DNA of 64,000 nucleotides from Chaetoderma sp. LZ-2023a (GCA_034401795.1 CM067365.1:7587907-7651906), one strand, 5' to 3'. Shown: positions 63,101 through 64,000, counted from the stretch's first letter. A program made the numbers and translations. Notes: generated by a model from the sequence alone, not told the origin.

Positions 63101-63524
63101 CAATCCTTCACCGAGAGACAAAGTTCCTGTTAAAAATACTTCCAGTGATACAACCAGAACTCACTTGTCGCCACGACCATTCCTATCTACTATTCCCTCA
63201 CCACGAGAAACAGTTAGCGCTAAGCCATCATCATCACCTAACCCTTCACTGAAACAGACGGTAACAGCCCCGATGAAAAAGACGATTTCTAGTTCAACAT
63301 ATTTTTCAAATCTTAAAACAAGCGATTCTGTTTCAAATGTAAAACATTCAAAATCTATACAATATGACATTGATGAAGATGAAAATGTGTCACAAAATTC
63401 TCAATCAACACAGGCTAGTAACGCGAAGAGAAAGTTACCAATCTGGATGCAAGGAGGGGGTAGTAGTAGTCAAACAACGGGAAAACTAAGTAAAAAGATG
63501 AAGTCAAATAGTTTGTTTAGATGA
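12675..63524 (+). CDS. WRN: Werner syndrome RecQ-like helicase, 3' 19 exons (5' partial)
   Basis: The spliced product of the 19 exons below is 875 residues. In order it has the RecQ helicase core ([76 protein letters not shown]), RecQ zinc-binding Cys (GCRRR ... SCCDNC), the RQC winged helix ([18 protein letters not shown] ... WWKAL), HRDC ([20 protein letters not shown]) and a Ser/Pro-rich tail ending KRKLPIWMQ ... SLFR, like the WRN C-terminus. WRN unwinds forks, G-quadruplexes and D-loops with 3'-5' polarity in the nucleus. ACFLGSAQ, the DLGGRFG region and the LPxW tail point to WRN rather than BLM or RECQL. Exonuclease exons are not in view, and the helix-turn-helix segment between HRDC and the tail in vertebrate WRN is not seen. 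Confidence 0.93.
12743..13309. other. WRN intron 1: pyrimidine-rich duplication and perfect hairpin
   Basis: Contains CA/TG-rich sequence, a CT-rich segment (12885-13075) made of two similar units of about 90 bp (CTCCCTCACTCACTTTCCCT ... CTCCTCATCCTTTCTCTC), and the 72-bp perfect inverted repeat at 13116-13266. ORFs across the CT-rich part are low-complexity artefacts. Confidence 0.8.
13116..13266. repeat. Perfect 72-bp inverted repeat with 7-nt loop
   Basis: Arms 13116-13187 and 13195-13266 are exact inverse complements by eye. The spacer is ACATATA. It lies 43 bp upstream of exon 2 and belongs to none of the dispersed families. Confidence 0.9.
13310..13418 (+). CDS. WRN: WRN exon 2 (motifs I and Ia)
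   Basis: Follows TATCTTTTAG. Completes [11 protein letters not shown] (Walker A) and encodes [20 protein letters not shown] (motif Ia). Ends within the Lys codon at AA|GTGAGT. Confidence 0.95.
13464..14310 (+). repeat. Family F repeat, copy 1 (internal units of about 115 bp)
   Basis: Starts ATTAGTCCCCTACCGGT with a GTCTGTCTGTCTGTCC run. It then has about six diverged units, each with GAGTTATG.CCCCTTTCGACT, TTCAAGATATTCAACTGAGA and TTATGAGAAGTTACAGA. Copy 2 is at 32806-33830. Confidence 0.8.
14311..15938. other. Rest of WRN intron 2: family A and B fragments
   Basis: Includes a family B fragment at about 14515-14720, a worn family A element with CCCTTTAACTGATGAATTCC ... GTGAAAGGGTTAA ends (about 14925-15112), and a family A hairpin at 15674-15768. 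The remainder (15120-15660) shows no gene. Confidence 0.6.
15939..16096 (+). CDS. WRN: WRN exon 3 (between motifs Ia and II)
   Basis: Follows CTGTTTTAG. Encodes [13 protein letters not shown] ... [15 protein letters not shown] ... [13 protein letters not shown] and TPE are WRN hallmarks. Ends at ATAG|GTGAGT in the next Gly codon. Confidence 0.95.
16097..17314. other. WRN intron 3
   Basis: Contains a worn family B fragment (about 16150-16250) and otherwise unremarkable AT-rich sequence. No exon-like ORF. Confidence 0.6.
17315..17421 (+). CDS. WRN: WRN exon 4 (motif II, DEAH box)
   Basis: Follows TTGTTTCAG. Encodes [20 protein letters not shown] and onward to LRNLLPQ. It holds the DEAH Walker B motif and the aromatic-rich loop that couples ATP hydrolysis to DNA binding in RecQ enzymes. 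Donor GTAACT, phase 0. Confidence 0.96.
17430..17900 (+). repeat. Family D repeat, copy 1
   Basis: Starts CCACATAAGGGGAAGAGGGT, then CTGTCTGTTTGTGTGTCTGG, AAACTGCTGATCCAATTTGG and GATTCCAGAACTTTGG. Relatives lie at 21871-22060 with 22540-22800, and at 37480-37690. Confidence 0.7.
17901..18788. other. WRN intron 4, middle part without recognisable features
   Basis: AT-rich. Two short ORFs (18356, 18572) show no domain and no splice context that fits WRN. Confidence 0.5.
18789..19026 (+). repeat. Family B palindromic MITE, full length, with TTAA on both sides
   Basis: Begins TTAACCCTTAAATG (TTAA at 18789-18792) and ends CAAGAAACAGTTAA (19023-19026). The centre is a hairpin around GACTGGTTTGGTCACCGAGC. 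It ends 22 bp before WRN exon 5. Confidence 0.85.
19049..19155 (+). CDS. WRN: WRN exon 5 (motif III)
   Basis: Follows GATTTTTCAG. Encodes [20 protein letters not shown] ... [15 protein letters not shown] is motif III. Donor GTATGA after AG of the Arg codon. Confidence 0.95.
19156..21092. other. WRN intron 5: composite family A copy 2 and others
   Basis: Contains a truncated family A end (19165-19240), a composite family A repeat (about 19690-20115, hairpin 19908-19998) and a family C fragment (about 20110-20260). 20260-21092 shows no gene apart from AT-rich unique-looking sequence. Confidence 0.6.
21093..21253 (+). CDS. WRN: WRN exon 6 (motif IV)
   Basis: Follows TCACATTTCAG. Encodes [20 protein letters not shown] ... 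[30 protein letters not shown] is motif IV at the start of the second RecA lobe. Ends AAGA|GTAATT, phase 1, which fits CC at the start of exon 7. Confidence 0.93.
21343..21518 (+). repeat. Family A MITE with TTAA ends
   Basis: Begins TTAACCCATTCACTGGTGAA and ends GTCAGTGAAAAAGTTAA. The inner hairpin is partly deleted (GTTGAATATTTTGAAATTAA ... TTTCAAACTGTTCAACAG). Confidence 0.8.
21871..22860 (+). repeat. Family D repeat interrupted by a family A hairpin and TTAGCCA-rich sequence
   Basis: The 5' part (21871-22060, CCTCATAATGGGAAGATGG) resembles 17430 onward, and the 3' part resumes at about 22540 (GGATCAAATTCTGGA). Between them lie a family A element (about 22160-22290, TTAACC-like left end) and stretches rich in ATTAGCCA words (22060-22130, 22450-22520). 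Confidence 0.6.
22888..23100 (+). repeat. Left inverted terminal repeat of DIRS element 2
   Basis: The tip (22888-22906, GTTTATTTCACTTCAAGAG) is unique to this end. From ATACTTACCTCCCTAATAC onward it mirrors the right ITR. Confidence 0.92.
23042..23051. promoter_or_regulatory. NRF1-like palindrome in the left ITR
   Basis: GCGCATGCGC, the core of the NRF1 consensus, lies about 130 bp upstream of the Gag start. The mirror copy is in the right ITR at 29760-29769. Use as a promoter element is inferred. Confidence 0.45.
23178..23228 (+). CDS. DIRS element 2 Gag, leader exon
   Basis: The ATG starts [17 protein letters not shown] and is followed by the donor CAG|GTGACT in phase 0. The acceptor CCTGTTTCAG at 23982-23991 joins it in frame to the long Gag ORF, which has no ATG near its open start. 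Introns are known in some DIRS elements. The start is chosen because it gives a Met and a clean junction. Confidence 0.6.
23229..23991 (+). other. Putative intron in the DIRS element 2 Gag
   Basis: 763 bp bounded by GTGACT and CCCTGTTTCAG. It contains stops in all frames read through and no conserved domain. Element 1 has a similar acceptor (CTGTGTTCGCAG) at the matching place. Confidence 0.55.
23992..26055 (+). CDS. DIRS element 2 Gag-like protein, main exon
   Basis: With the leader exon this gives about 704 residues. The N-terminus has paired Cys ([25 protein letters not shown]) that could bind zinc. Next come a Lys/Arg-rich stretch ([12 protein letters not shown]), an acidic Ser-rich middle, a conserved block also found in element 1 ([40 protein letters not shown]) and an Arg/Gly/Pro-rich basic tail suited to nucleic acid binding. 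GC content is much higher than in the surroundings. The stop is a single TGA (26053-26055), after which the same frame stays open into the recombinase ORF. The Gag role is inferred from position and composition. Confidence 0.8.
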   Translation, partial: GPGCASCGRFMHVKFWPHLCYRCSPCGPLINCDICKHWGGELMSEFLCCLQATDKVVEEEKKKKRKREVVSRKGKGKVSSAVDMETFRTEMLGEMKRTIKDLVPGLLRGMLPGPDPLLSSSSASEQVIPASGSIFLSPLPLSDDSEVAPLEGAFHDPGSRLIAAPIGDRGRLSLEPAGCLSVQGYPHAAVASTSYGTVPGQPGLALFADPGSNLSDQGDEDYLLGSPSDDVDMDEDVCAPLAGNTGAFFHGITHPGVRSAVQVVAQGAADGQRYRIPRLAERVAGAGRARGGAIYTPRSTAVPAPGQTSDILMPVLSGPHVFPGLPGVSAYPPSSSTACAQEEDEGPRLVERSQLATEEDWYDACQWLVSVRPDLPVEQSASHRVHTPWLAGKPTANAMPSLPLAEHVVDMFKAAESSINTSGRLAKAPREVARRCRIVPLDYQRYGVVPKPSVDDRAALGEDTRPGSRSDAGVLCANALRSANTALRDAEESGRASIAALSHVSQLLQGVVTASASRQPSPLAVQRTIQDGINLALDCMTRAVTRSVRARRTFALDNLCPSQDLYNRLLRTPMTGPGLFGGEGCRHLQETVTLVNNQRALREQFEVLRRANVRAAAPAYRPLQARGGAGQVRGQPPSQRRPRPRAIRPAVRGAQAPQPPSARQPPVHRGARGAGRGARGSGRGYRS
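26000..28186 (+). CDS. DIRS element 2 RT / RNase H / DAM-like methyltransferase polyprotein
   Basis: 728 codons, +1 relative to Gag and overlapping its end by 56 nt; the listed GTG is only the first possible start. [42 protein letters not shown] and catalytic YIDD at residues 252-255 (26753-26764). RNase [12 protein letters not shown] (Asp near 419), [18 protein letters not shown] and [15 protein letters not shown]. The C-terminal third (about 536-650: [45 protein letters not shown]) matches the DAM-like segment typical of DIRS1-group elements. All key residues seen are intact. Expression may use frameshifting or internal initiation. Confidence 0.92.
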   Translation: MRAGRGGAREDLGVVIVPDRALTAVRTTPVCMATETVPLLHALCPPRSLGGPVGGRLADHMQEWERLTQDRLVLRWLSVGYHPEWMTGPPSRLSLVPVWTPIPRDPDQRLCIEEEINSLVQKGAIQPAQRCPGFYSTLFLVTKRTGGWRPILNLKPLNKFIETPSFKMETVRSVLAGLERGMWTASIDLKDAYFHIPIHGSFCRFLRFAFQGRQWEFRVLPFGISTAPRVFTRVVLAITAYLRRRSIAVHTYIDDWLLKAHTRESLSANLEIVLKTLTDLGWMINFPKSELTPSQKFVYLGMFFDLETGYVYPTQERVQKLISLIQSVCDSRHVLARVYLRMLGLMVSLEPVIPQAALRRRPIQLFLMTQWTQSTGSLDSNVSVLAPLIHHLQWWLNTENLLPGVLLTPPHPQVTVYTDASMEGWGACLEEYTISGLWNLEQSKEHINLLELKAVVLALEHFLQKVQGKIVLIRSDNSTVVTYINRQGGTKSPSLCMMTWKLLCWCLDHQITLKAVHIPGRLNLLADSLSRRMSVLPTEWQLNQCVADRLFDHWGKPNIDLFATKKNAKMTTYVSPIPDPSAFATDALAISWGRMYAYAFPPAILIPKILQKIRQEECQVLLIAPDWPSRSWYTDLLDLLVCNPVPLPLMDDIIFQGKALHNNPSMFRLTAWMLSRNLELRRAFLSKQPCLWPKPGGGQPPEHIIIKSTDLQNGAQKDVLIQWIHLFK
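26089..29025 (+). CDS. DIRS element 2 tyrosine recombinase ORF, overlapping RT
   Basis: 978 codons from GTG at 26089; the frame is in fact open from 26056, just after the Gag stop and in the same frame. The recombinase occupies about residue 640 onward: [11 protein letters not shown], catalytic Arg cluster at 803-805 ([12 protein letters not shown]), H927-x-x-R930 (AHSVRG), AQWHCESSF and nucleophile Tyr963 (TDHYLRD). It would insert the circular cDNA. The preceding 2.1 kb overlaps the RT ORF in another frame and is Ser/Gly/Pro-rich without a known domain. Overlap of RT and recombinase is known in DIRS1. Confidence 0.88.
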   Translation: MYGDGDSAALACLVSTAVPRWTGGRPASRPHARVGTVNSGPFSLAMAFRGVSSRVDDRPAVATVSGASLDSHSERSRSKVVYRGGDKFPRTKRSYSAGTKVSGLLFNPVLGNKTHRRVETDSQPQATEQVHRDAQFQDGNGALGVGGVGEGDVDGVDRFEGRLFPHPHPREFLSLPEICIPGQTVGIQGVALRNFHGSSGFHPCGSCNHSIPPQEKHSSPHVHRRLAVESAHPGKFVGQSGDCFENSHRLRLDDQFPKIRADSIPEVCLPGDVLRSRDRICLSYSGESSETHLINSVSVRQSSCPGTGLLENAGVDGFIGTSHSSGRLTQAADPVISHDTMDPEYRFAGLECVSVGASHSPPAMVVEYRESLAGGFANPSPPSGDCVYRCIDGGLGSLPGRVHDIRALESGTVKGTYKSTGAKSSSPGPGTFLTESSGQDCSYSFRQLNSCDLHKPPGRNEVAQSLYDDMETALLVSGSPDYLESSSYSGKVKPASRLIEPKDECFTHGMATKSMCGGSSVRPLGETQHRFVRNEEECEDDDVRLSDSGSKRFRNRCVSYQLGENVCIRIPSSNPDSKNSSENQTRGMPSASDRPGLAKPIMVYGSAGPSGLQSGSSASDGRYYLPGQGPSQQSVNVQIDCVDVVKESRIKEGFSEQAAMFMAKARRGSTSRAYNYKINRFAEWCSKRCIDPMDSSIQVVADFLCHLYDAYSLKPNSIAGYKSALMSVIPCLAKRGSDEVNTLNVLIKGMGNLRPRNPPVIPSWSLSLVLQVLGDKPFEPLSSISMKLLTLKTVFLIAAASARRRSEIHALSAEDDRFVVSGEGLKLLPRINFLAKNQSLKYPGQPIILPALTRYDPNSKAWCPVRALRRYKQRTAEWRTDQSALWLSYIEPHGRASKDTISRWIVECIQFCHKSATGKQVDVAKAHSVRGVVTSTALFNGVPVDDIMSVAQWHCESSFTDHYLRDTSNPLALSILKK
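29026..29559 (+). other. DIRS element 2 region between the recombinase ORF and the internal complementary region
   Basis: No conserved ORF. A G-rich run lies at about 29361-29378. Confidence 0.5.
29560..29658. repeat. Internal complementary region of DIRS element 2
   Basis: 29560-29609 is complementary to the left end (22888 onward) and 29607-29658 to the right end (29890-29940). They meet at AAC (29607-29609), the complement of the border GTT. This is the expected head-to-tail junction of a DIRS circle. Confidence 0.93.
29717..29940 (-). repeat. Right inverted terminal repeat of DIRS element 2
   Basis: Mirror of the left ITR, including the NRF1-like GCGCATGCGC at 29760-29769. Its tip (29912-29937) is unique to this end and matches the right half of the internal complementary region. 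Confidence 0.92.
29956..30047 (+). CDS. WRN: WRN exon 7
   Basis: Acceptor TTCTCTTGTAG, only 15 bp after the DIRS border. Encodes [18 protein letters not shown] ... FVSDEIQ, the YHAG segment between motifs IV and V. Donor GTATGT, phase 0. Confidence 0.95.
30715..30921 (+). repeat. Family A palindromic MITE, full length, TTAA ends
   Basis: Begins TTAACCCTTTCAACTCCGC and ends CAGTGGAAGGGTTAA (30918-30921). The hairpin 30774-30862 turns around CTGCCTAGGGCAG. The right TTAA is also the left TTAA of a following family B fragment. Confidence 0.88.
30918..31060 (+). repeat. Family B MITE fragment sharing the preceding TTAA
   Basis: Begins TTAACCCTTTAACTCGACAA and continues with GCCAGTCATTCCAGTGATAC and CCTGCAGATGGGCATTTA. 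Its left arm is mostly deleted. Confidence 0.7.
31600..31830 (+). repeat. Family B palindromic MITE, worn ends
   Basis: GAATGTCCATTTGCAGGCCA, then a hairpin around CCGAGCCAGTTATTCCAGTG, then CACAAGACCACTGTAGTGGC. The terminal TTAA is no longer clear. Confidence 0.75.
31877..31949 (+). CDS. WRN: WRN exon 8 (motif V)
   Basis: Follows TTTGTTAG. Encodes [20 protein letters not shown] and [14 protein letters not shown] is motif V. Donor GGAG|GTAAAA, phase 1. Confidence 0.96.
31950..33912. other. WRN intron 8
   Basis: 31960-32800 is AT-rich with no gene. 32806-33830 is family F copy 2. A short AT-rich stretch leads to the acceptor. Confidence 0.6.
32806..33830 (+). repeat. Family F repeat, copy 2
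   Basis: Same layout as 13464-14310: ATTAGTCCCATGCCGATAAA, GTCTGTCCATCCATCCATC, then about seven diverged units with TTATGAGAAGTTACAGA and GAGTTATGCCCCCTTTCGAC, ending TTTTGACTGCCAATCTCTAA. Confidence 0.8.
33913..34021 (+). CDS. WRN: WRN exon 9 (motif VI)
   Basis: Follows TTTTTGCAG. Encodes [20 protein letters not shown] ... [19 protein letters not shown] carries the motif VI arginine finger. Donor CG|GTTAGT. Confidence 0.96.
34060..34302 (+). repeat. Family B MITE fragment preceding the minisatellite
   Basis: CCTATTTGCAGGCCGAGAGA on the left and GGCATTCCAGTGATACATTT then TCTTCTCTTTGCCTGCAGAT on the right. Its right arm runs directly into the first satellite unit. Confidence 0.65.
34303..35265 (+). 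repeat. 51-53 bp minisatellite, about 19 units
   Basis: The unit contains CTGCAGATGTAGATTGCTCA then TTTACCGCTGCAGAATGTG and TTTTACTTTG. Each unit has two CTGCAG sites; some are 53 bp because of an extra TG. Homogeneity is high. 51 is a multiple of three, so long open frames arise by chance and are not genes. Confidence 0.95.
35312..35640 (-). repeat. Second family B MITE carrying about 3.5 satellite units in inverse orientation
   Basis: Begins TTAACCCTTTAGAAAATT (35312). After GAATATCCATTTGC come inverse-complement satellite units (35361-35545), then the family B right part (AAATTTCAAAAATTGTATTT; GGTCTGCAATTGGACATTCG; GTTTTTGGCTGGCTTGACC). Confidence 0.85.
35641..36101. other. Rest of WRN intron 9
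   Basis: A C run (35659-35677), a worn family A-like hairpin (about 35840-35890) and AT-rich sequence. Confidence 0.5.
36102..36203 (+). CDS. WRN: WRN exon 10 (start of zinc-binding region)
   Basis: Follows CCTTTACAG. Encodes [20 protein letters not shown] ... LTMIGCRR, with the first zinc-ligand Cys in GCRR. Donor GTGAGT inside an Arg codon. Confidence 0.95.
36289..36481 (+). repeat. Tandem repeat of about 35-42 bp, five units
   Basis: The unit is CTGTTGATGGTAGTACA followed by an optional CAGGG and CAATCATGATAAATACTGG. Two units lack CAGGG and three have it. Confidence 0.9.
37747..37915. repeat. Imperfect long inverted repeat
   Basis: TCTCCAGCCAACTTCCCACA ... ACTACAGTACTGTTTA is mirrored by TAAACAGTAGTAAGTGCAAT ... 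GGCTGGAGA. Possibly a worn fold-back MITE unrelated to A and B. Confidence 0.65.
38002..38082 (+). CDS. WRN: WRN exon 11 (zinc-binding Cys cluster)
   Basis: Follows TTATCTTTCAG. Encodes [20 protein letters not shown] and CDNCLK. CCDNC supplies the last three zinc ligands. Donor AG|GTAACA. Confidence 0.96.
38259..39400 (+). mobile_element. Non-autonomous TIR element, family T copy 1 (about 1.1 kb)
   Basis: Begins TACCGTTAAAATTTGACAGG. Its inner blocks (GGGTGCGTCCTATAATCGAG; CACGCGATTCGCCTCCAA; GTACTCGGA; TTAGGCGGTCCCATT) are shared in order with 48769-49863. The right end is worn (GCGTCCTTTCCTCGAATAAA). No transposase ORF. Confidence 0.75.
39497..39600 (+). repeat. Three tandem 36-bp units
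   Basis: Unit: TATAATGTGCAAGGAACCGT then AGGCAGGTCTTGT. The middle unit has TTTAATG instead of TATAATG. Confidence 0.9.
39601..40254. other. WRN intron 11 sequence without features
   Basis: AT-rich. Nothing recognised. Confidence 0.5.
40255..40494 (-). repeat. Family B palindromic MITE, full length with TTAA ends
   Basis: TTAACCCTTTAAGCC (40255) to GTGTTACAGGGTTAA (40491-40494). Central hairpin TGACTGGCTCGATTATCGAG CCAGTCA. Among the best preserved copies. Confidence 0.92.
40600..40955. repeat. Two further family B copies or fragments
   Basis: A hairpin around TGGCTTGGTTATCTAGCCAG (40668-40850) is followed by a right-arm fragment (GAGCCAGTCAATCCAATGC; CTTCTCTTGGACTGCAAATG, 40854-40925). 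Confidence 0.7.
41131..41263 (+). CDS. WRN: WRN exon 12 (zinc region to RQC)
   Basis: Follows TCTCATTTTAG. Encodes [20 protein letters not shown] ... [16 protein letters not shown], leading into the winged helix. Donor GTATGC, phase 0. Confidence 0.93.
41264..43225. other. WRN intron 12: two composite family A copies and a lone hairpin
   Basis: Composite copies at about 41400-41745 and 42545-42945, a family B fragment (41760-41970) and a lone family A hairpin (42418-42505). Bases 41970-42410 and 42960-43225 show nothing recognisable. Confidence 0.65.
43226..43332 (+). CDS. WRN: WRN exon 13 (RQC winged helix)
   Basis: Follows TTTTCCTTTGAAG. Encodes [20 protein letters not shown] ... KHTLHGKG, which matches the WRN RQC helix pattern G(E/G)(R/K)FG(M/I)G.PIL. 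Donor AA|GTGAGT. Confidence 0.95.
43333..45582. other. WRN intron 13
   Basis: Family C fragments (43380-43500, 44460-44545), family A hairpin 43800-43875, a family B copy (about 44240-44420) and composite family A copy 5 (about 44730-45118, hairpin 44905-44998). The rest is AT-rich. Confidence 0.6.
45583..45614 (+). CDS. WRN: WRN exon 14 (32-nt micro-exon)
   Basis: Follows TTATCTTTCAG. Encodes [10 protein letters not shown], aligning with the GTGKDQTESWWKAF segment of human WRN, with donor GTAATG. The phases on both sides require it. Confidence 0.93.
48688..50027. mobile_element. Family B MITE split by a family T insertion
   Basis: Outer TTAA at 48688-48691 and 50024-50027. The left arm (TTAACCTTTTAATCCTCAAA ... 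GACCAAGAGATAA) and the right part (TTTTTGAAAATGTACCACTG ... GAGTTTTATAGGGTTAA) are separated by 1.1 kb of family T. Confidence 0.82.
48769..49863 (+). mobile_element. Non-autonomous TIR element, family T copy 2
   Basis: Ends TACTGTTAAAATTCGACTAA and its imperfect inverse GTCGAGAAATCACGGTA, sharing TCGACTAAAGG, with TA at both borders as in Tc1/mariner-like targets. Inside, 49235-49520 has about four units of CCGTTAGCGCATAAGAT then CACAGCGCCTCCAA. No transposase ORF. Confidence 0.8.
50078..50279 (+). CDS. WRN: WRN exon 15 (end of RQC)
   Basis: Follows TTAACCTCGCAG. Encodes [35 protein letters not shown] and a linker [19 protein letters not shown] includes a Phe that may correspond to the strand-separating wing residue of human WRN. 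Donor GG|GTAAAG. Confidence 0.93.
50383..53599. mobile_element. 3.2-kb non-autonomous TIR element (hAT-like, tentative)
   Basis: Ends TAGTCATGGG and CCCATGACTA, followed inward by ATTACCG and several TATC(A/G)CGATA motifs on each side. Flanks ACACACAC and ATACACAC could be an 8-bp target duplication with one change, but they sit in a CA microsatellite. 51601-51790 is rich in TTAGCCAG words. Two ORFs of 100-120 codons (51280, 52245) have no known domain. No transposase was found. Confidence 0.6.
54395..54578 (+). CDS. WRN: WRN exon 16 (linker before HRDC)
   Basis: Follows TAATTTTAG. Encodes a Ser/Ala/Pro-rich linker ([20 protein letters not shown] ... [12 protein letters not shown]). Low complexity is normal between RQC and HRDC. 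The exon is supported by phase (2 in, 0 out), by the acceptor and donor, and by continuity with exon 17. Confidence 0.85.
54598..55720 (+). repeat. Family E repeat, copy 3
   Basis: Closely resembles 10196-11415, with GCCGATCAGCCAATTTG, GGCCATCTTGGAT and GAAGTTGATCCGTCAAAAAA blocks. It ends in CAAGTCTGCTCAACTCATTA, which also occurs at 11326. Confidence 0.8.
55800..56230 (+). promoter_or_regulatory. Repeat unit with CCGGTTACA array and TATA box
   Basis: A family A hairpin remnant (55815-55905) is followed by sequence shared with 8802-8960. Four CCGGTTACA motifs follow (56018, 56038, 56059, 56089), then TATAAAAGG (56129-56137). It has the same architecture as 1664-1904, although the repeated word differs. 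Confidence 0.65.
56231..56888. other. Transcribed-looking or unique stretch after the TATA box
   Basis: A family C fragment (56236-56300), then GC-richer sequence with an ATG-containing segment (56353 onward: GGGGGACGTAAAAGAACTCG), but no ORF over about 60 codons. Not recognised. Confidence 0.4.
56889..57355 (+). repeat. Family B MITE with an internal trinucleotide microsatellite
   Basis: TTAACCCTTTAACACTCAAG at the left and GGTTAAAGAGTTAA at the right. The left arm is interrupted by (AAT/ATG)n at about 57070-57145. The hairpin near 57255-57305 is shortened. Confidence 0.8.
57465..57850 (+). repeat. Composite family A repeat, copy 6
   Basis: CAAGTATATGACATCATAAT, hairpin 57627-57705, then GGCGGAGCTTAGCTGCTAGA. 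Ends shortly before exon 17. Confidence 0.75.
57923..58035 (+). CDS. WRN: WRN exon 17 (HRDC, first half)
   Basis: Follows TTTCTGCTTCAG. Encodes [37 protein letters not shown], the start of the HRDC helical bundle. Donor AG|GTACAA. Confidence 0.95.
58036..59374. other. WRN intron 17
   Basis: Mostly AT-rich with a short inverted repeat AAACCGG..TTAAC...ACCGGTTT (58413-58440) and a full family B MITE at 58952-59192. No exon-like ORF. Confidence 0.6.
58952..59192 (+). repeat. Family B palindromic MITE, full length with TTAA ends
   Basis: TTAACCATTCATTGGTCATG to CTTCTGATTAAAGGGTTAA. The central arms CCACTGGAATGACTGGCTCG / GAGCCAGTCATTCCAGTGG are almost perfect. Confidence 0.92.
59375..59513 (+). 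CDS. WRN: WRN exon 18 (HRDC, second half)
   Basis: Follows AATTCCTTACAG. Encodes [36 protein letters not shown] ... KEQ, the helix-hairpin that closes HRDC. Donor GTATGT, phase 0. Confidence 0.94.
59514..62972. other. WRN intron 18
   Basis: Family A remnant (about 60050-60150), family B copies (60400-60500 fragment; 60600-60840), composite family A copy 7 (about 60885-61250), family B fragment (61960-62090), family E relative (62160-62870). 61260-61950 shows no gene. I found no exon for the helix-turn-helix segment of vertebrate WRN. Confidence 0.6.
62973..63524 (+). CDS. WRN: WRN exon 19 (last coding exon, C-terminal tail)
   Basis: Follows TTCTCTAACAG. Encodes 183 residues, then TGA at 63522-63524. 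The first part is Pro/Ser/Thr-rich with a tandem duplication ([15 protein letters not shown] and [15 protein letters not shown]). An acidic patch ([10 protein letters not shown]) precedes the basic end [12 protein letters not shown] ... [13 protein letters not shown], which matches the RRLPVWFAKG ... GGLFS end of human WRN in order and spacing. This basic tail probably serves nuclear localisation. Confidence 0.9.
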   Translation, partial: ETTTVPKILVPESPGITRTKALQEPCKPASVVPHLSPRPFLSTNPSPRDKVPVKNTSSDTTRTHLSPRPFLSTIPSPRETVSAKPSSSPNPSLKQTVTAPMKKTISSSTYFSNLKTSDSVSNVKHSKSIQYDIDEDENVSQNSQSTQASNAKRKLPIWMQGGGSSSQTTGKLSKKMKSNSLFR

Positions 63525-63882
63525 TCCTTGCTAAGTGGGTCATGCTGTCTGATTGTGCTCCATCGACGTGCCAAGAATTTATACCTGGTGTATTTAACCC
63601 TTTATCCCTCATTAGCCAAAAACACCTTCTGTAGTGGTCTGGAGAAATGTCCGTTTGCAGACCAAGAGAAGACTATTTTTGAAAATTTACAACTGGAATG
63701 ACTGGTGTGATAACTGAGCCAGTCATTCCAGTGGTAAAGTTTCTAAAATAGTCTTCTCTTGGTCTGCAAATTGACATTTTCTTTGAGAAAATTGCAATTT
63801 TTCTGAACAACTTCAAGGCTTAAAGGGTTAATGCAATGTATAAATCATGATGTGAATATTCATAGTGCTGTCTGTAAATAAA
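63525..63882 (+). other. WRN 3' UTR with AATAAA signal
   Basis: AATAAA lies at 63877-63882, 353 bp after the stop, with T/G-rich sequence beyond. A family B MITE lies in between. Confidence 0.6.
63594..63831 (-). repeat. Family B palindromic MITE in the WRN 3' UTR
   Basis: TTAACCCTTTATCCCTCATT (63594) to GGCTTAAAGGGTTAA (63828-63831). Arms CCAAGAGAAGACTATTTTTG / AAAATAGTCTTCTCTTGG flank the central hairpin. Confidence 0.9.
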
Positions 63883-64000
63883 TATGTTTATCTTACAACT
63901 ACCCAGATATCTGGCTTGAATCATTGAACACCAGGCCATAAAACTTTAGGGAAATGAAACGATGTAATTGAAATCACCATAAAAAGATTTTCATTCACCG
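63883..64000. other. Sequence beyond the WRN polyadenylation signal
   Basis: AT-rich, no recognised feature. Confidence 0.4.

Noticed and set aside
62953-63252. ORF in another frame over WRN exon 19
   Set aside because: His/Gln/Leu-rich shadow of the real frame, which carries the WRN tail.
12675-63524. Assignment to BLM or RECQL1/4/5 instead of WRN
   Set aside because: ACFLGSAQ, the [13 protein letters not shown] winged-helix block and the LPxW basic tail match WRN better. HRDC excludes RECQL1, 4 and 5.

Overview
The window is nuclear DNA of an animal. It holds the 3' two-thirds of one long, intron-rich gene with GT-AG splice sites, set in a dense field of transposable elements. The organism is probably a marine invertebrate. 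The abundant low-copy repeats and the mix of DIRS, Penelope-like and fold-back elements suggest a lophotrochozoan such as a mollusc, but the sequence alone does not prove this.

The host gene is a Werner-type RecQ helicase (WRN). I could join 19 exons on the + strand between 12675 and 63524. All 18 introns begin GT and end AG, the phases agree throughout, and the spliced frame is 2628 nt (875 residues plus stop). It runs from just before helicase motif I through motifs Ia to VI, the RecQ zinc-binding region, the RQC winged helix, HRDC and a serine/proline-rich tail ending in a short basic motif shared with WRN. The start of the gene, including any 3'-5' exonuclease domain, is not visible in the 12.6 kb upstream of the first exon found.

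Region 1-12.6 kb is mobile DNA: the GIY-YIG end of a Penelope-like element (1-479), a C2H2 zinc-finger ORF (744-1364), a hammerhead-like core (1520-1552), an array of CGGGTACA octamers ending at a TATA box (1664-1904), a decayed DIRS retrotransposon (about 2499-8801), and repeat families A, E and G. A second, much better preserved DIRS element (22888-29940) sits in WRN intron 6. Its inverted terminal repeats, internal complementary region, spliced Gag, RT/RNase H/methyltransferase-like ORF and overlapping tyrosine recombinase ORF are all visible. It ends 15 bp before the acceptor of exon 7.

The other introns are mostly built from dispersed repeats. Two families (A and B) are almost perfect palindromes with TTAACCCTTT-type ends and TTAA target duplications, as in piggyBac-type MITEs. 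Several family B copies abut exons. One has a 1.1 kb TIR element nested in it, and two appear to have produced a 51-bp minisatellite in opposite orientations (34.3-35.5 kb). A 3.2 kb non-autonomous TIR element (50383-53599) fills much of intron 15. The 3' UTR carries another family B hairpin before an AATAAA signal. Nothing resembles prokaryotic operons, CRISPR, rRNA or tRNA.
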